Positions 1 to 6,356 of a DNA stretch of 17,176 nt are shown here, one piece after another (position 1 is the first letter of the stretch; each line of letters starts with the position of its first letter). Below the pieces are notes generated by a model that saw only the letters and a list, made by a program, of their open reading frames with translations, was not told the DNA's origin and searched no databases. This DNA is from an uncultured Prevotellaceae bacterium (GTDB lineage: Bacteria > Bacteroidota > Bacteroidia > Bacteroidales > Muribaculaceae), in the NCBI GenBank assembly GCA_946055125.1, contig CAMGFF010000014.1, positions 1 to 17,176 on the forward strand, given 5' to 3'. The translations under genes and the position numbers were made by a program.

Positions 1-1361
1 GCTCCTATGGGATAGCCCACCGTGGCGGGCTGGGCGAAGCCCTCGGGAGCCATCACTATGTAGGTGCTGCACACCGCCGTCATGAAGAGCGCGGGCAGCA
101 GCGTCACCAGGTAGTTCTTGCGCTCCTGCACAAGATACACCGTGATTGCCCACAGCGCAAACACTGCCAGGGTCTGGTTGCACCACGCGAAGTAGCGCCA
201 TATCGTCTTGAAGCCCTGAGCGTCGTTGAGGCTATACACCAGCACAAGCAGCGTCACCACAAATATGGGCACGCTCACCATCACGCGGCGCACCGCGCTG
301 TGCTGCCCTATCTTGAAGAAGTCGGCCACGATGAGGCGTGCCGAGCGCAGGGCCGTGTCGCCGCTCGAAACCGATGCCACCACTATGCCCAGCGTGGCTA
401 TGGTGCCGCCTATGGAGCCGAGCCACTCATTGGATATCCCGAATGCCACTGCGGCGGCTGTGAGCGCCTTGCCGTCGGGGGCAAGTATGCCGTTGTCGTG
501 ATAGAACACCGTGGCTGCCGCAGCCCACACCAGTGCCACTATGCCCTCGGTGACCATCGCGCCATAGAACACCGGCCTCGCCAGCCGCTCATTGCCCATG
601 CACCGCGCCATGAGGGGCGACTGCGTGGCGTGGAAGCCGCTTATCGCGCCGCAGGCTATCGAGATGAAGAGCATGGGGAAGATGGGCGCGGGGTCGTATT
701 TGGTGCCAAAGCCCTCCCACATTTCGGGCAAATCAGGACATTTCACATAGAGCATGACCATAATGCCCAGTGCCATGAAGAGCAGCGTGGCGGCAAACAC
801 GGGATATACCTTGCCTATTATCTTGTCGATGGGAAGCATCGTGGCAAGCACATAGTAGAGGAATATCGCCACTATCCACGTCATCACGCTCACATAGCCG
901 TCGGTCATGCGGCCAAGTATGTCGGCCGGGCCCTCCACCCACACTGCCGCCACAAGTATGAGCAGCGCGATGGTAAACACGCACATCACCCGCTGCATGC
1001 CGCGCCCAAGGAAGCGCCCCACTATCTGCGGCAGGCTCTCGCCCTGGTGACGCATGGAGATGGAGCCCACGAAGAAGTCGTGCACCGCTCCGCCAAAAAT
1101 GGTGCCCAGCACAATCCACAGGTAGGCCCCCGTGCCAAATTGCGCGCCCATTATCGCACCGAATATCGGGCCTAAGCCGGCAATGTTGAGAAACTGAATC
1201 ATGAAGAGCTTCCACGAGGGAAGCACGATGTAGTCAACCCCATCGGCCATGGTCACAGCCGGTGTGGGGCGGTTGTCGGGACCGAAGATGCGGTTGATAA
1301 ACCGTCCGTAGAGCATATAGCCCACGATGAGCGCCAGTAAGGCAATAGTGAAAGTAATCAT
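1..1361 (-). CDS. cstA: CstA-type carbon starvation / peptide transporter (C-terminus cut by window edge)
   Basis: This is an inner-membrane transporter of the CstA family, whose members import peptides or pyruvate during carbon limitation. The minus strand is open from the ATG at 1361 to the window edge, giving 453 codons with no stop. The translation starts MITFTIALLALIVGYMLYG and carries typical CstA segments: a GLGPIFGAI stretch, then GGAVHDFF, GESLPQIVGR and SGFHATQSPLMARC. Many hydrophobic helices alternate with short loops. E. coli CstA is about 700 residues; Bacteroidota members are, from memory, nearer 480, so probably only a few tens of residues are missing. It is transcribed divergently from ansA. 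The substrate cannot be read from the sequence. Identification as CstA family is firm; the exact role is inferred. Confidence 0.93.
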   Translation of the reverse strand, partial: MITFTIALLALIVGYMLYGRFINRIFGPDNRPTPAVTMADGVDYIVLPSWKLFMIQFLNIAGLGPIFGAIMGAQFGTGAYLWIVLGTIFGGAVHDFFVGSISMRHQGESLPQIVGRFLGRGMQRVMCVFTIALLILVAAVWVEGPADILGRMTDGYVSVMTWIVAIFLYYVLATMLPIDKIIGKVYPVFAATLLFMALGIMVMLYVKCPDLPEMWEGFGTKYDPAPIFPMLFISIACGAISGFHATQSPLMARCMGNERLARPVFYGAMVTEGIVALVWAAAATVFYHDNGILAPDGKALTAAAVAFGISNEWLGSIGGTIATLGIVVASVSSGDTALRSARLIVADFFKIGQHSAVRRVMVSVPIFVVTLLVLVYSLNDAQGFKTIWRYFAWCNQTLAVFALWAITVYLVQERKNYLVTLLPALFMTAVCSTYIVMAPEGFAQPATVGYPIG

Positions 1362-1426
1362 CAGTATGGTAGTTTTTAAGTTCTTTCTGTCGTTGGCGGC
1401 TACGTCTGGCCGCAGTGTTGCTCCGG

Positions 1427-1434
1427 CAAAATTA
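1427..1434 (-). promoter_or_regulatory. Candidate -7 box of the cstA promoter
   Basis: Read on the minus strand this is TAATTTTG, an exact match to the Bacteroidota -7 consensus TAnnTTTG, about 65 bases before the cstA start. I do not see a well-spaced TTTG -33 element, so this is only moderately supported. Confidence 0.5.
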
Positions 1435-1518
1435 GCAATTTTTCCTCAATCCGTCACCACACAGCACTTTTTTTCTCATTTGCCACGCACTGTGATAGGA
1501 AAAATCACGAATTATTAG

Positions 1519-1526
1519 TATTTTTG
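1519..1526 (+). promoter_or_regulatory. Candidate -7 box of the ansA promoter
   Basis: The plus strand reads TATTTTTG followed by CA, matching TAnnTTTG. Transcription would start near 1533, leaving a leader of about 85 nt before ansA. No convincing TTTG lies 19-21 bases upstream, so the -33 element is weak or absent. Confidence 0.5.
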
Positions 1527-1538
1527 CACTGGGAAAAG

Positions 1539-1556
1539 CCCGGGGAAAGCCCCGGG
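1539..1556 (+). other. GC-only hairpin at the 5' end of the ansA leader
   Basis: CCCGGGG (1539-1545) and CCCCGGG (1550-1556) form a perfect 7-bp stem around the loop AAAG. It lies within about 10-25 nt of the predicted ansA transcription start. No T-run follows, so it is not an intrinsic terminator. A structure this close to the 5' end could protect the mRNA, which is inference. Confidence 0.5.
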
Positions 1557-1618
1557 GCTCTCGCCCGCGAGAAACTGTCACTCCATAACTCACCCTTTCA
1601 CCCCCTCGCTATCGCATT

Positions 1619-2656
1619 ATGAACCTCGCACGTCCTAAAATTCTTATCATCTACACCGGCGGCACTATTGGCATGATCGAGAACCCCGTGACTCACGCCT
1701 TGCAGCCTTTCGACTTCACGCACCTCATCGACAATGTGCCCAAAATAAAGATGCTCGACTACGAGATTCACAACATTCAGTTCAACCCGCCCATCGACAG
1801 CGCCGCTATGGGTCCCTCCCACTGGAGCGACATGGCCGCCGCAATCGAGGACAACTACGACAACTTCGACGGCTTCGTGGTGCTACACGGCACCGACACC
1901 ATGGCATTCACCGCCTCGGCCCTGAGCTTCATGCTCGAGAACCTCCACAAGCCCGTGATTATCACCGGCTCGCAGCTCCCCATTGGCGAGGTGCGAACCG
2001 ACGGCGAGGAAAACCTTATCACCGCCCTCCAGGTGGCCGCCTCGCGCGACAAGAGCGGCGACCCCATGGTGCAGGAGGTGGCCATACTCTTCGAGAACTA
2101 CCTGTGGCGCGGAAACCGAAGCACCAAGATGAGCGCCGACAACTTCAATGCCTTCAAGAGCAACAACTATCCGCCTCTGGCCAAAATCGGCCTCGACATT
2201 CACTTCAATGAGGATGCCCTCTACCGAGTCCCCTCGAAGCGGCCGCTCAAGGTGCGCTACAACATGGACTCCAATGTGATGTTCCTCAACCTCTACCCCG
2301 GAATCCCCGAGGGCACCCTGCGATACCTCCTCCACACCCCCGACCTAAAGGGACTTGTGCTGAGGACTTTCGGCGCCGGAAACGGCCCCATGGAGTCGTG
2401 GTTCATTGGCGCAATTCGCGAGGCCGTGGAGCGCGGAATAGTGATTCTCAACGTCACACAGTGCGTGAATGGAGGCGTGCACTCCACCCTCTACGACACC
2501 GGAAACGGCCTCGCACGCGCCGGCGTGGTGAGCGGCCACGACATCACCAGCGAGGCAGCAATCACCAAGATGATGTATCTCTTCGGCATGGGCCTACCCC
2601 CCGAGACCGTGAAGAAATACCTCTGCTACTCCCTCTGCGGCGAGGTAACCATCTAA
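1619..2656 (+). CDS. ansA: Type I (cytoplasmic) L-asparaginase
   Basis: This 345-residue protein hydrolyses L-asparagine to aspartate and ammonia. The N-terminal IYTGGTIGM (residues 11-19) contains the first catalytic threonine, T16. The second motif, HGTDTMA (90-96), supplies T92 and D93. K170 in RGNRSTK completes the usual Thr-Thr-Asp-Lys set. There is no signal peptide, and the length matches E. coli AnsA (338), both pointing to the cytoplasmic type I enzyme. The ATG at 1619 places the first motif at the normal distance from the N-terminus. It is a single-gene unit facing away from cstA. After the stop there are about 140 bases before the first hairpin (2797-2820), which belongs better to a minus-strand RNA. 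Confidence 0.95.
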   Translation: MNLARPKILIIYTGGTIGMIENPVTHALQPFDFTHLIDNVPKIKMLDYEIHNIQFNPPIDSAAMGPSHWSDMAAAIEDNYDNFDGFVVLHGTDTMAFTASALSFMLENLHKPVIITGSQLPIGEVRTDGEENLITALQVAASRDKSGDPMVQEVAILFENYLWRGNRSTKMSADNFNAFKSNNYPPLAKIGLDIHFNEDALYRVPSKRPLKVRYNMDSNVMFLNLYPGIPEGTLRYLLHTPDLKGLVLRTFGAGNGPMESWFIGAIREAVERGIVILNVTQCVNGGVHSTLYDTGNGLARAGVVSGHDITSEAAITKMMYLFGMGLPPETVKKYLCYSLCGEVTI

Positions 2657-2786
2657 TCCCCCACCGGCACCCACAGCCACAGCCTCCACAATAGCTTAAC
2701 CGCCGCCATGTTGCACAAGCCACTCTTGTTTTTGCAAATATACCACTTTTTTGCAGTCTCTAAGCGCAAAAATCTATCTAACGCAC

Positions 2787-2820
2787 AAAAATAAAATACG
2801 GCTGTTTCGCAACAGCCGTA
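2787..2820 (-). terminator. Intrinsic terminator of the small RNA
   Basis: TACGGCTGTT and AACAGCCGTA form a perfect 10-bp stem around a 4-base loop (2797-2820). On the minus strand it is followed directly by TTTTATTTTTG. On the plus strand it is followed by ATTAGTAAAC, so termination is directional toward lower coordinates, although a weaker effect on ansA read-through is possible. Confidence 0.75.
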
Positions 2821-2860
2821 ATTAGTAAACCTTAAAAATCTAATCCTATGAAAAAACTTG
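2787..2860 (-). ncRNA. Candidate small RNA with its own promoter and intrinsic terminator
   Basis: On the minus strand a full Bacteroidota promoter (2864-2894) is followed by about 40 nt of AU-rich RNA, then a perfect 10-bp hairpin (2797-2820), then TTTTATTTTTG. The predicted transcript is about 65-75 nt, starting near 2860. No ORF of useful size exists on this strand here. The 5' part contains the complement of TCTAATCCTATGAAAAAA on the plus strand, which looks like a translation start region. I do not recognise a named RNA family. The rest of the gap (2657-2786 and 2908-3041) shows no gene that I accept. Confidence 0.6.
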
Positions 2861-2863
2861 CTG

Positions 2864-2894
2864 CAAAGTTAGCCATTATTTTGAGATATTCAAA
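2864..2894 (-). promoter_or_regulatory. Promoter of the minus-strand small RNA
   Basis: The minus strand has TTTG (2894-2891), exactly 19 intervening bases, then TAACTTTG (2871-2864). Both elements and the spacing fit the Bacteroidota consensus TTTG-N19-21-TAnnTTTG. This is the best promoter in the window. A 6-bp inverted repeat (TTTTGA/TCAAAA) overlaps the -33 element and could bind a regulator, which is speculative. Confidence 0.7.
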
Positions 2895-3041
2895 ATCTAA
2901 GTGTTAAAAAATTCCGTAAATTAACTATTTTAGTGTTAAACTACCACTCTTGCCGTATTTCTTACCATTTTTTTCACTTTTCTTCGCCTGCAAGTGAAGC
3001 AAGTTTCGGCACCAAGTGCGCGGTTTCTCGCTTTTTTGTAG

Positions 3042-3049
3042 TAATTTTG
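3042..3049 (+). promoter_or_regulatory. Candidate -7 box for the DUF1573 operon
   Basis: The sequence TAATTTTG followed by CA matches TAnnTTTG. It lies about 28 bases before the ATG at 3077, giving a short leader. This position argues that the longer reading frame starting upstream at 2933 is not translated from there. The -33 element is not clear. Confidence 0.55.
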
Positions 3050-3076
3050 CACCACAATCAATCTTTATCTATTTAT

Positions 3077-3469
3077 ATGAACCGCTTATTTCTCACCATA
3101 ATCACCGCAGCCATCGCGCTCTCGGCCTCGGCCAAGGAGAACAAGAGCTTTGCCGAAGCCTCTTTCTCCAGCACAACCGCCGACCTGGGCTTCGTGCATG
3201 AGGCTAAGGGAATCACGCGATGCGAGTTTGAGTTTACCAACACCGGCAATGCCCCTCTCATCATCATCGACGCTAAGGCCTACTGGGGCCGAACCGACCC
3301 CGCCTTCCCCCGCCAGCCCATCGCTCCGGGCAAGAAGGGCACAATCAAGGTGAAATTCAATCCCGCCGGCGGCTCGGGCGGATTCCGAAAGACGATAATC
3401 GTGAAAACCAACGGCCGCGAGAAGCGCACCTCGCTCTATCTCGAAGGCTCTATAATACCTCGCCGATGA
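3077..3469 (+). CDS. Secreted DUF1573 protein, short form lacking the SCGCT motif
   Basis: This 130-residue protein starts with a clear signal peptide (MNRLFLTIITAAIALSASA, then KE), so it is exported; the absence of a lipobox argues against a lipoprotein. Residues about 27-127 form one DUF1573 domain, an immunoglobulin-like beta sandwich related to ASH domains. The hallmarks present are FTNTGNAPLIII (53-64), PRQPIAPGKKGTIKVKFNP (78-96) and GGFRKTIIVKTN. The usual SCGCT segment is replaced by DAKAYWGRTDP (65-75), so the paired cysteines are missing. The reading frame is open back to 2933, but the ATG at 3077 gives the signal peptide at once and follows the predicted promoter. It overlaps the next gene by four bases (ATGA), indicating translational coupling. 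The molecular function of DUF1573 is not established. Confidence 0.85.
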   Translation: MNRLFLTIITAAIALSASAKENKSFAEASFSSTTADLGFVHEAKGITRCEFEFTNTGNAPLIIIDAKAYWGRTDPAFPRQPIAPGKKGTIKVKFNPAGGSGGFRKTIIVKTNGREKRTSLYLEGSIIPRR

Positions 3470-4245
3470 CTCTGCTCCGCTTTATCTTCTCACTGCTGCT
3501 GCCTCTCATGGCTATTGCCGCCTCGGCCGGAAATGCCGCCACCTGGCTCGAGCGGGAACACGACTTTAGCTTGATCGACGAGGACAACGGAAAGGTGGCT
3601 TGCACCATGCGCCTCGTCAACACTACCGACTCGCTGCTCTCAATCATCGAGGTGCGCTCATCTTGCGGCTGCACGGCAGTGAAATATCCGCGCCAGCCCA
3701 TCGCTCCGGGCGACACGGCCTCGCTAACTCTCGTGTTTAATCCTCACGGCCGCCCTGGAGCTTTTGCCAAGAGTGTGGTGGTGAGGCTCTCGCAGCCTCC
3801 CATGCGCTCGTCGCTCATAGTGCGTGGCACGGTGCGTGCCTCTGTGGGCACTCTTGCCGGCCGATACCCCTCCCTCGCCGGACCGCTGCGGCTGAGCAAC
3901 CACATCGCGCCCATGGGCGAGGTGCTCAAGGGCAGCAAGGCAAGCGCCATTCTCACCGGCTACAACGCCTCTGCCGACACGCTCTGCCTCTCCACCGACT
4001 CCCTTCCTGAGGGCATGGAGGTGCAATTCTCGCCACAGCTCCTCCCTCCCGGCCGCGAGTGCCACATCATGTTCTCGCTCCTCACCGAGCACTATGCCGC
4101 CACGCAGCAGGGCGTTATGGAGCTGCCTGTGGTTGTGGCCGCAACTCCGCTGCACCCCACGCCGCAATCTACCATGAGCCGGGTGCGCGTGGCGGTGGTG
4201 GTGAACCTGCGCAACAGCCGAAGCTCCCATTTTTCAGCTTTTTAA
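3466..4245 (+). CDS. Secreted DUF1573 protein, long form
   Basis: This 259-residue protein begins with a signal peptide (MTLLRFIFSLLLPLMAIAASAG, cleavage near residue 22-25). Residues about 30-125 form a canonical DUF1573 domain with SSCGCT at 65-70, PRQPIAPG at 75-82 and GAFAKSVVV. Residues about 130-250 form a second region that may be another, diverged beta-sandwich repeat (LPEGMEVQFSPQLLPPGREC). Its start codon lies inside the end of the previous gene, so the two are co-translated and probably act in the same compartment. It is followed by the meaB promoter region with no clear terminator. Assignment of the first domain is firm, the second domain is tentative and the biological role is unknown. 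Confidence 0.85.
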   Translation: MTLLRFIFSLLLPLMAIAASAGNAATWLEREHDFSLIDEDNGKVACTMRLVNTTDSLLSIIEVRSSCGCTAVKYPRQPIAPGDTASLTLVFNPHGRPGAFAKSVVVRLSQPPMRSSLIVRGTVRASVGTLAGRYPSLAGPLRLSNHIAPMGEVLKGSKASAILTGYNASADTLCLSTDSLPEGMEVQFSPQLLPPGRECHIMFSLLTEHYAATQQGVMELPVVVAATPLHPTPQSTMSRVRVAVVVNLRNSRSSHFSAF

Positions 4246-4256
4246 CCCCAGAGTGC

Positions 4257-4287
4257 TTGGTTTTGCCACAAATATTCGGTATCTTCG
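4257..4287 (+). promoter_or_regulatory. Candidate promoter of meaB
   Basis: TTG at 4257-4259, a 20-base gap and TATCTTCG at 4280-4287 resemble the Bacteroidota promoter with one mismatch in the -7 box (TTCG for TTTG). The -7 box ends 24 bases before the meaB ATG, so the leader would be short. Confidence 0.4.
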
Positions 4288-4311
4288 CACTCACTAATAC
4301 TCAGTAACATT

Positions 4312-5400
4312 ATGGAACACCCCGAAAACGACCAACAATATGCCGGACTCACGGTAAACAAGGGCATAGCCCAGCCTCCCATTGTGAATCCTTATCTCAA
4401 GCGCAAGCCGCGCCGACGCCAGCTCTCGGCTGCCGAGTATGTCGATGGAATCCTAAAGGGTAACATCACCGTGCTCGGCCAGGCTGTGACGCTCGTAGAG
4501 AGCACCAACCCCGACCACTACGCCCTGGCGCAGGAGGTGATTGAGAAGTGTCTGCCTCACGCCGGCCGCTCGGTGCGCATTGGCATCACCGGAGTGCCGG
4601 GTGCCGGAAAGAGCACTTCTATCGATGCCTTCGGCCTCCACGTGCTAAAGGATGGCGGAAAGCTCGCCGTGCTCGCCATCGACCCCAGCAGTGAGCGCTC
4701 CAACGGCAGCATCCTCGGCGACAAGACGCGCATGGAGAAGCTCTCGGTTCACCCCGACGCTTTCATTCGCCCCAGCCCCTCGGCAGGCTCGCTCGGTGGC
4801 GTGGCCCGCAAGACGCGCGAAACGATTGTGCTCTGCGAGGCTGCCGGATTCGACAAAATCTTCGTTGAAACCGTGGGCGTGGGGCAGAGCGAAACCGCCG
4901 TGCACTCTATGGTCGATTTCTTCCTCCTCATTCAGCTTGCCGGCACCGGCGACGAGCTGCAGGGTATTAAGCGCGGTATCATGGAGATGGCCGACGGTAT
5001 CGTCATCAACAAGGCCGACGGCGACAACATCGACCGCGCCCGCCTGGCTCAGGCTCAGTTCCGCAACGCACTCCACCTATTCCCCCTCCCTCCCAGTGGC
5101 TGGACGCCCGAGGTGCTCACCTACTCAGGCTACTACGAGATTGGCATCGCCGAGGTATGGGACATGATCTACCGCTACTTCGACTTCGTGAAGCGCAACG
5201 GCTTCTTCGAGGAGAAGCGCCGCCAGCAGGAGAAATACTGGATGTATGAAACCATCAACGAGCACCTCAAGGCGCATTTCTACAACAACCCCGTCGTCGA
5301 GGAAATGCTCGCCGCCAAGCAGAAGCTCGTGCTCGAGTCGCGCCAAAGCTCTTTCATGGCCGCCGCCGACGTGCTCCGATACTACTTCGGCAACAAATAG
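4312..5400 (+). CDS. meaB: MeaB/ArgK-type GTPase, methylmalonyl-CoA mutase chaperone
   Basis: This 362-residue G protein guards adenosylcobalamin-dependent methylmalonyl-CoA mutase, gating cofactor loading and preventing inactivation. The P-loop is GVPGAGKST (94-102). Further G-protein motifs follow: ETVGVGQSE (186-194) as the switch/G3 region and NKAD (233-236) as G4. The family-typical DPSSERSNGSILGDKTRM stretch starts near residue 124. The N-terminal helices (about 35-90) and the C-terminal helical dimerisation arm (about 290-360) are present, so the length is normal. The mutase genes are not in this window, which is common for Bacteroidota. It converges on the unknown minus-strand gene, with only 16 bases between the stop codons. 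The older name ArgK (arginine/ornithine transport kinase) is a historical misassignment. Confidence 0.95.
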   Translation: MEHPENDQQYAGLTVNKGIAQPPIVNPYLKRKPRRRQLSAAEYVDGILKGNITVLGQAVTLVESTNPDHYALAQEVIEKCLPHAGRSVRIGITGVPGAGKSTSIDAFGLHVLKDGGKLAVLAIDPSSERSNGSILGDKTRMEKLSVHPDAFIRPSPSAGSLGGVARKTRETIVLCEAAGFDKIFVETVGVGQSETAVHSMVDFFLLIQLAGTGDELQGIKRGIMEMADGIVINKADGDNIDRARLAQAQFRNALHLFPLPPSGWTPEVLTYSGYYEIGIAEVWDMIYRYFDFVKRNGFFEEKRRQQEKYWMYETINEHLKAHFYNNPVVEEMLAAKQKLVLESRQSSFMAAADVLRYYFGNK

Positions 5401-5416
5401 TCGCCCCCTCCACACC

Positions 5417-5968
5417 TCACTCCCGCGGCAGCTTGCCGAGCAGCGTCTCGGCAAGCTGATAGCTGCCGTCGGCCGGGCGCACCACACACTGCGCCTTGAG
5501 CACCATGGGCTTCAGCCCCTCTGCCCCGGGATAGAGCCTCAGCACGCTCCCACAATCTATCGCCACCGGGTGCTGCGATGTGCCTCGCAGCCACTCCACC
5601 GATTGCCGCAGGTGCGCCGCCGACACCTCGGCATGAAACTCCGTGGCAGCCCGCGCCCAGCCGCTTATCTGCACCGCCACCGGCCTCACCACGCACCCCG
5701 GCAGCGTCACCGCCACCGCACCATCTGCCTCCACCGCCACCATGCAGTTGGCGCTCACGTCTTCCACCGGCAGCAAGTGCACCGGAGCCGTGAGCAGCTG
5801 CGTGGCATACCATTCTCGCAGCCGCTGGCGCAACAGCTCATCCACCACCACATCATCGTCGCGCTCAAGGTAGCAGTCGCGCCGGGGAGTCACATATCCC
5901 ATTTTCAGTTTCCACAAGTCGACCATCTCCTGTTCTGAGAGGCTCACCATAATCGATTCACATTTCAT
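5417..5968 (-). CDS. Conserved-looking hypothetical protein of unknown function
   Basis: I do not recognise this 183-residue protein. It has no signal peptide or membrane segment and looks cytoplasmic. An N-terminal region (residues about 8-60) is charged and helical, with a KMGYVTPRRDCYLERDDD stretch followed by a basic/aromatic segment. The rest is mixed, with several valine-rich strands. It is accepted as real because it fills the gap after meaB, has normal codon use for this genome, and is preceded on the same strand by an exact -7 box (6021-6014). The start may instead be the ATG of residue 7 (MVSLSEQE). No neighbour suggests a role. Its last codons contain a 12-bp hairpin described separately. 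Confidence 0.72.
   Translation of the reverse strand: MKCESIMVSLSEQEMVDLWKLKMGYVTPRRDCYLERDDDVVVDELLRQRLREWYATQLLTAPVHLLPVEDVSANCMVAVEADGAVAVTLPGCVVRPVAVQISGWARAATEFHAEVSAAHLRQSVEWLRGTSQHPVAIDCGSVLRLYPGAEGLKPMVLKAQCVVRPADGSYQLAETLLGKLPRE
5429..5458. other. 12-bp perfect hairpin between convergent genes
   Basis: CAGCTTGCCGAG (5429-5440) and CTCGGCAAGCTG (5447-5458) pair perfectly around a 6-base loop. The structure lies in the last codons of the minus-strand gene and about 30 bases after the meaB stop. An alternative outer pairing exists (CGGCAGCT 5426-5433 with AGCTGCCG 5461-5468). No T-run follows on either strand. It may act as a transcription end or mRNA 3' stabiliser for meaB, which is inference. 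Confidence 0.55.
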
Positions 5969-6013
5969 AGCATCAAAAAAATTACGAAGTTAATAACTCA
6001 AATTCCACAGCCG

Positions 6014-6021
6014 CAAAGATA
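6014..6021 (-). promoter_or_regulatory. Candidate -7 box for the 5417-5968 gene
   Basis: The minus strand reads TATCTTTG followed by C, an exact TAnnTTTG match 45 bases before the start codon. A TTTG upstream is 26 bases away, longer than the usual 19-21, so only the -7 element is well supported. Confidence 0.5.
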
Positions 6022-6027
6022 TAAAAC

Positions 6028-6063
6028 AGGCCGCCCCTTTTTATCACCAAAAAGGAACAGCCT
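6028..6063 (-). other. Terminator-like hairpin upstream of the 5417-5968 gene
   Basis: CCTTTTT (6036-6042) pairs with AAAAAGG (6049-6055), and an outer AGGC (6028-6031) pairs with GCCT (6060-6063) across small internal loops. On the minus strand it is followed by GTTTTATAT, which overlaps the next promoter. It could block minus-strand read-through from upstream, but no gene there needs it, so its role is uncertain. Confidence 0.35.
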
Positions 6064-6132
6064 CAAAATTGTGTGCCAATCTTTCTACCATAATAAAAAT
6101 AACTACAAAACATAACCAAACTTAATAAATAA

Positions 6133-6260
6133 GTGAGGAGTGAGGAGTGAGTAGTGAGGAGTGAGTAGTTATTGCAGTGGTGAAGCATAGTTTATAAATC
6201 CTTTTCTCCACCAATAACTAAAAACTACTATCTACCAACTCCTCACTCCTAACTACTAAC
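6133..6260. repeat. Inverted array of degenerate 7-bp repeats
   Basis: The left arm (6133-6167) is five heptads in a row: GTGAGGA, GTGAGGA, GTGAGTA, GTGAGGA, GTGAGTA, then GTTATTG (6168-6174). The right arm (6212-6260) is seven heptads of the same family in inverted orientation, from CAATAAC to TACTAAC. The arms can pair in register around a spacer of about 37 bases. The innermost pair TAGTTATTG/CAATAACTA is perfect and is extended by GTGG/CCAC (6177-6180, 6208-6211). No ORF is present. It lies 78 bases before the promoter of the structured RNA. Confidence 0.8.
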
Positions 6261-6337
6261 TGATAGAACCCGTGACATTTTTCCACAAAACACCTCATAT
6301 TTCACTATATTTCACCTTTCTTAATATCTCCTAACAC

Positions 6338-6355
6338 TATATTTGTCTATATTTG
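6338..6355 (+). promoter_or_regulatory. Tandem candidate -7 boxes for the structured RNA
   Basis: TATATTTG occurs twice, at 6338-6345 and 6348-6355, both exact TAnnTTTG matches 10 bases apart. Transcription would start at about 6350-6360. A clear TTTG -33 element at the right distance is not visible for either copy. Confidence 0.5.
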
Positions 6356-6356
6356 C

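Noticed and set aside
300..1175. 291-codon plus-strand frame opposite cstA
   Set aside because: The His/Arg/Gly-rich translation has no motif, and cstA on the other strand is certain.
2735..2742. Exact minus-strand -7 box (TATATTTG) pointing into ansA
   Set aside because: The nearest TTTG is 24 bases upstream, and it would only give RNA antisense to the ansA 3' end; a chance match in AT-rich DNA cannot be excluded.
2933..3076. Upstream extension of the first DUF1573 gene
   Set aside because: The added residues have no conserved content and precede the predicted promoter; the ATG at 3077 starts a proper signal peptide.
5246..5938. 230-codon plus-strand frame across the end of meaB and the unknown gene
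   Set aside because: It has Ser/Thr/His/Arg-rich shadow composition and overlaps two better-supported genes.
6133..6260. CRISPR array
   Set aside because: The unit is only 7 bp, contiguous, degenerate and without spacers; there are no cas genes nearby.
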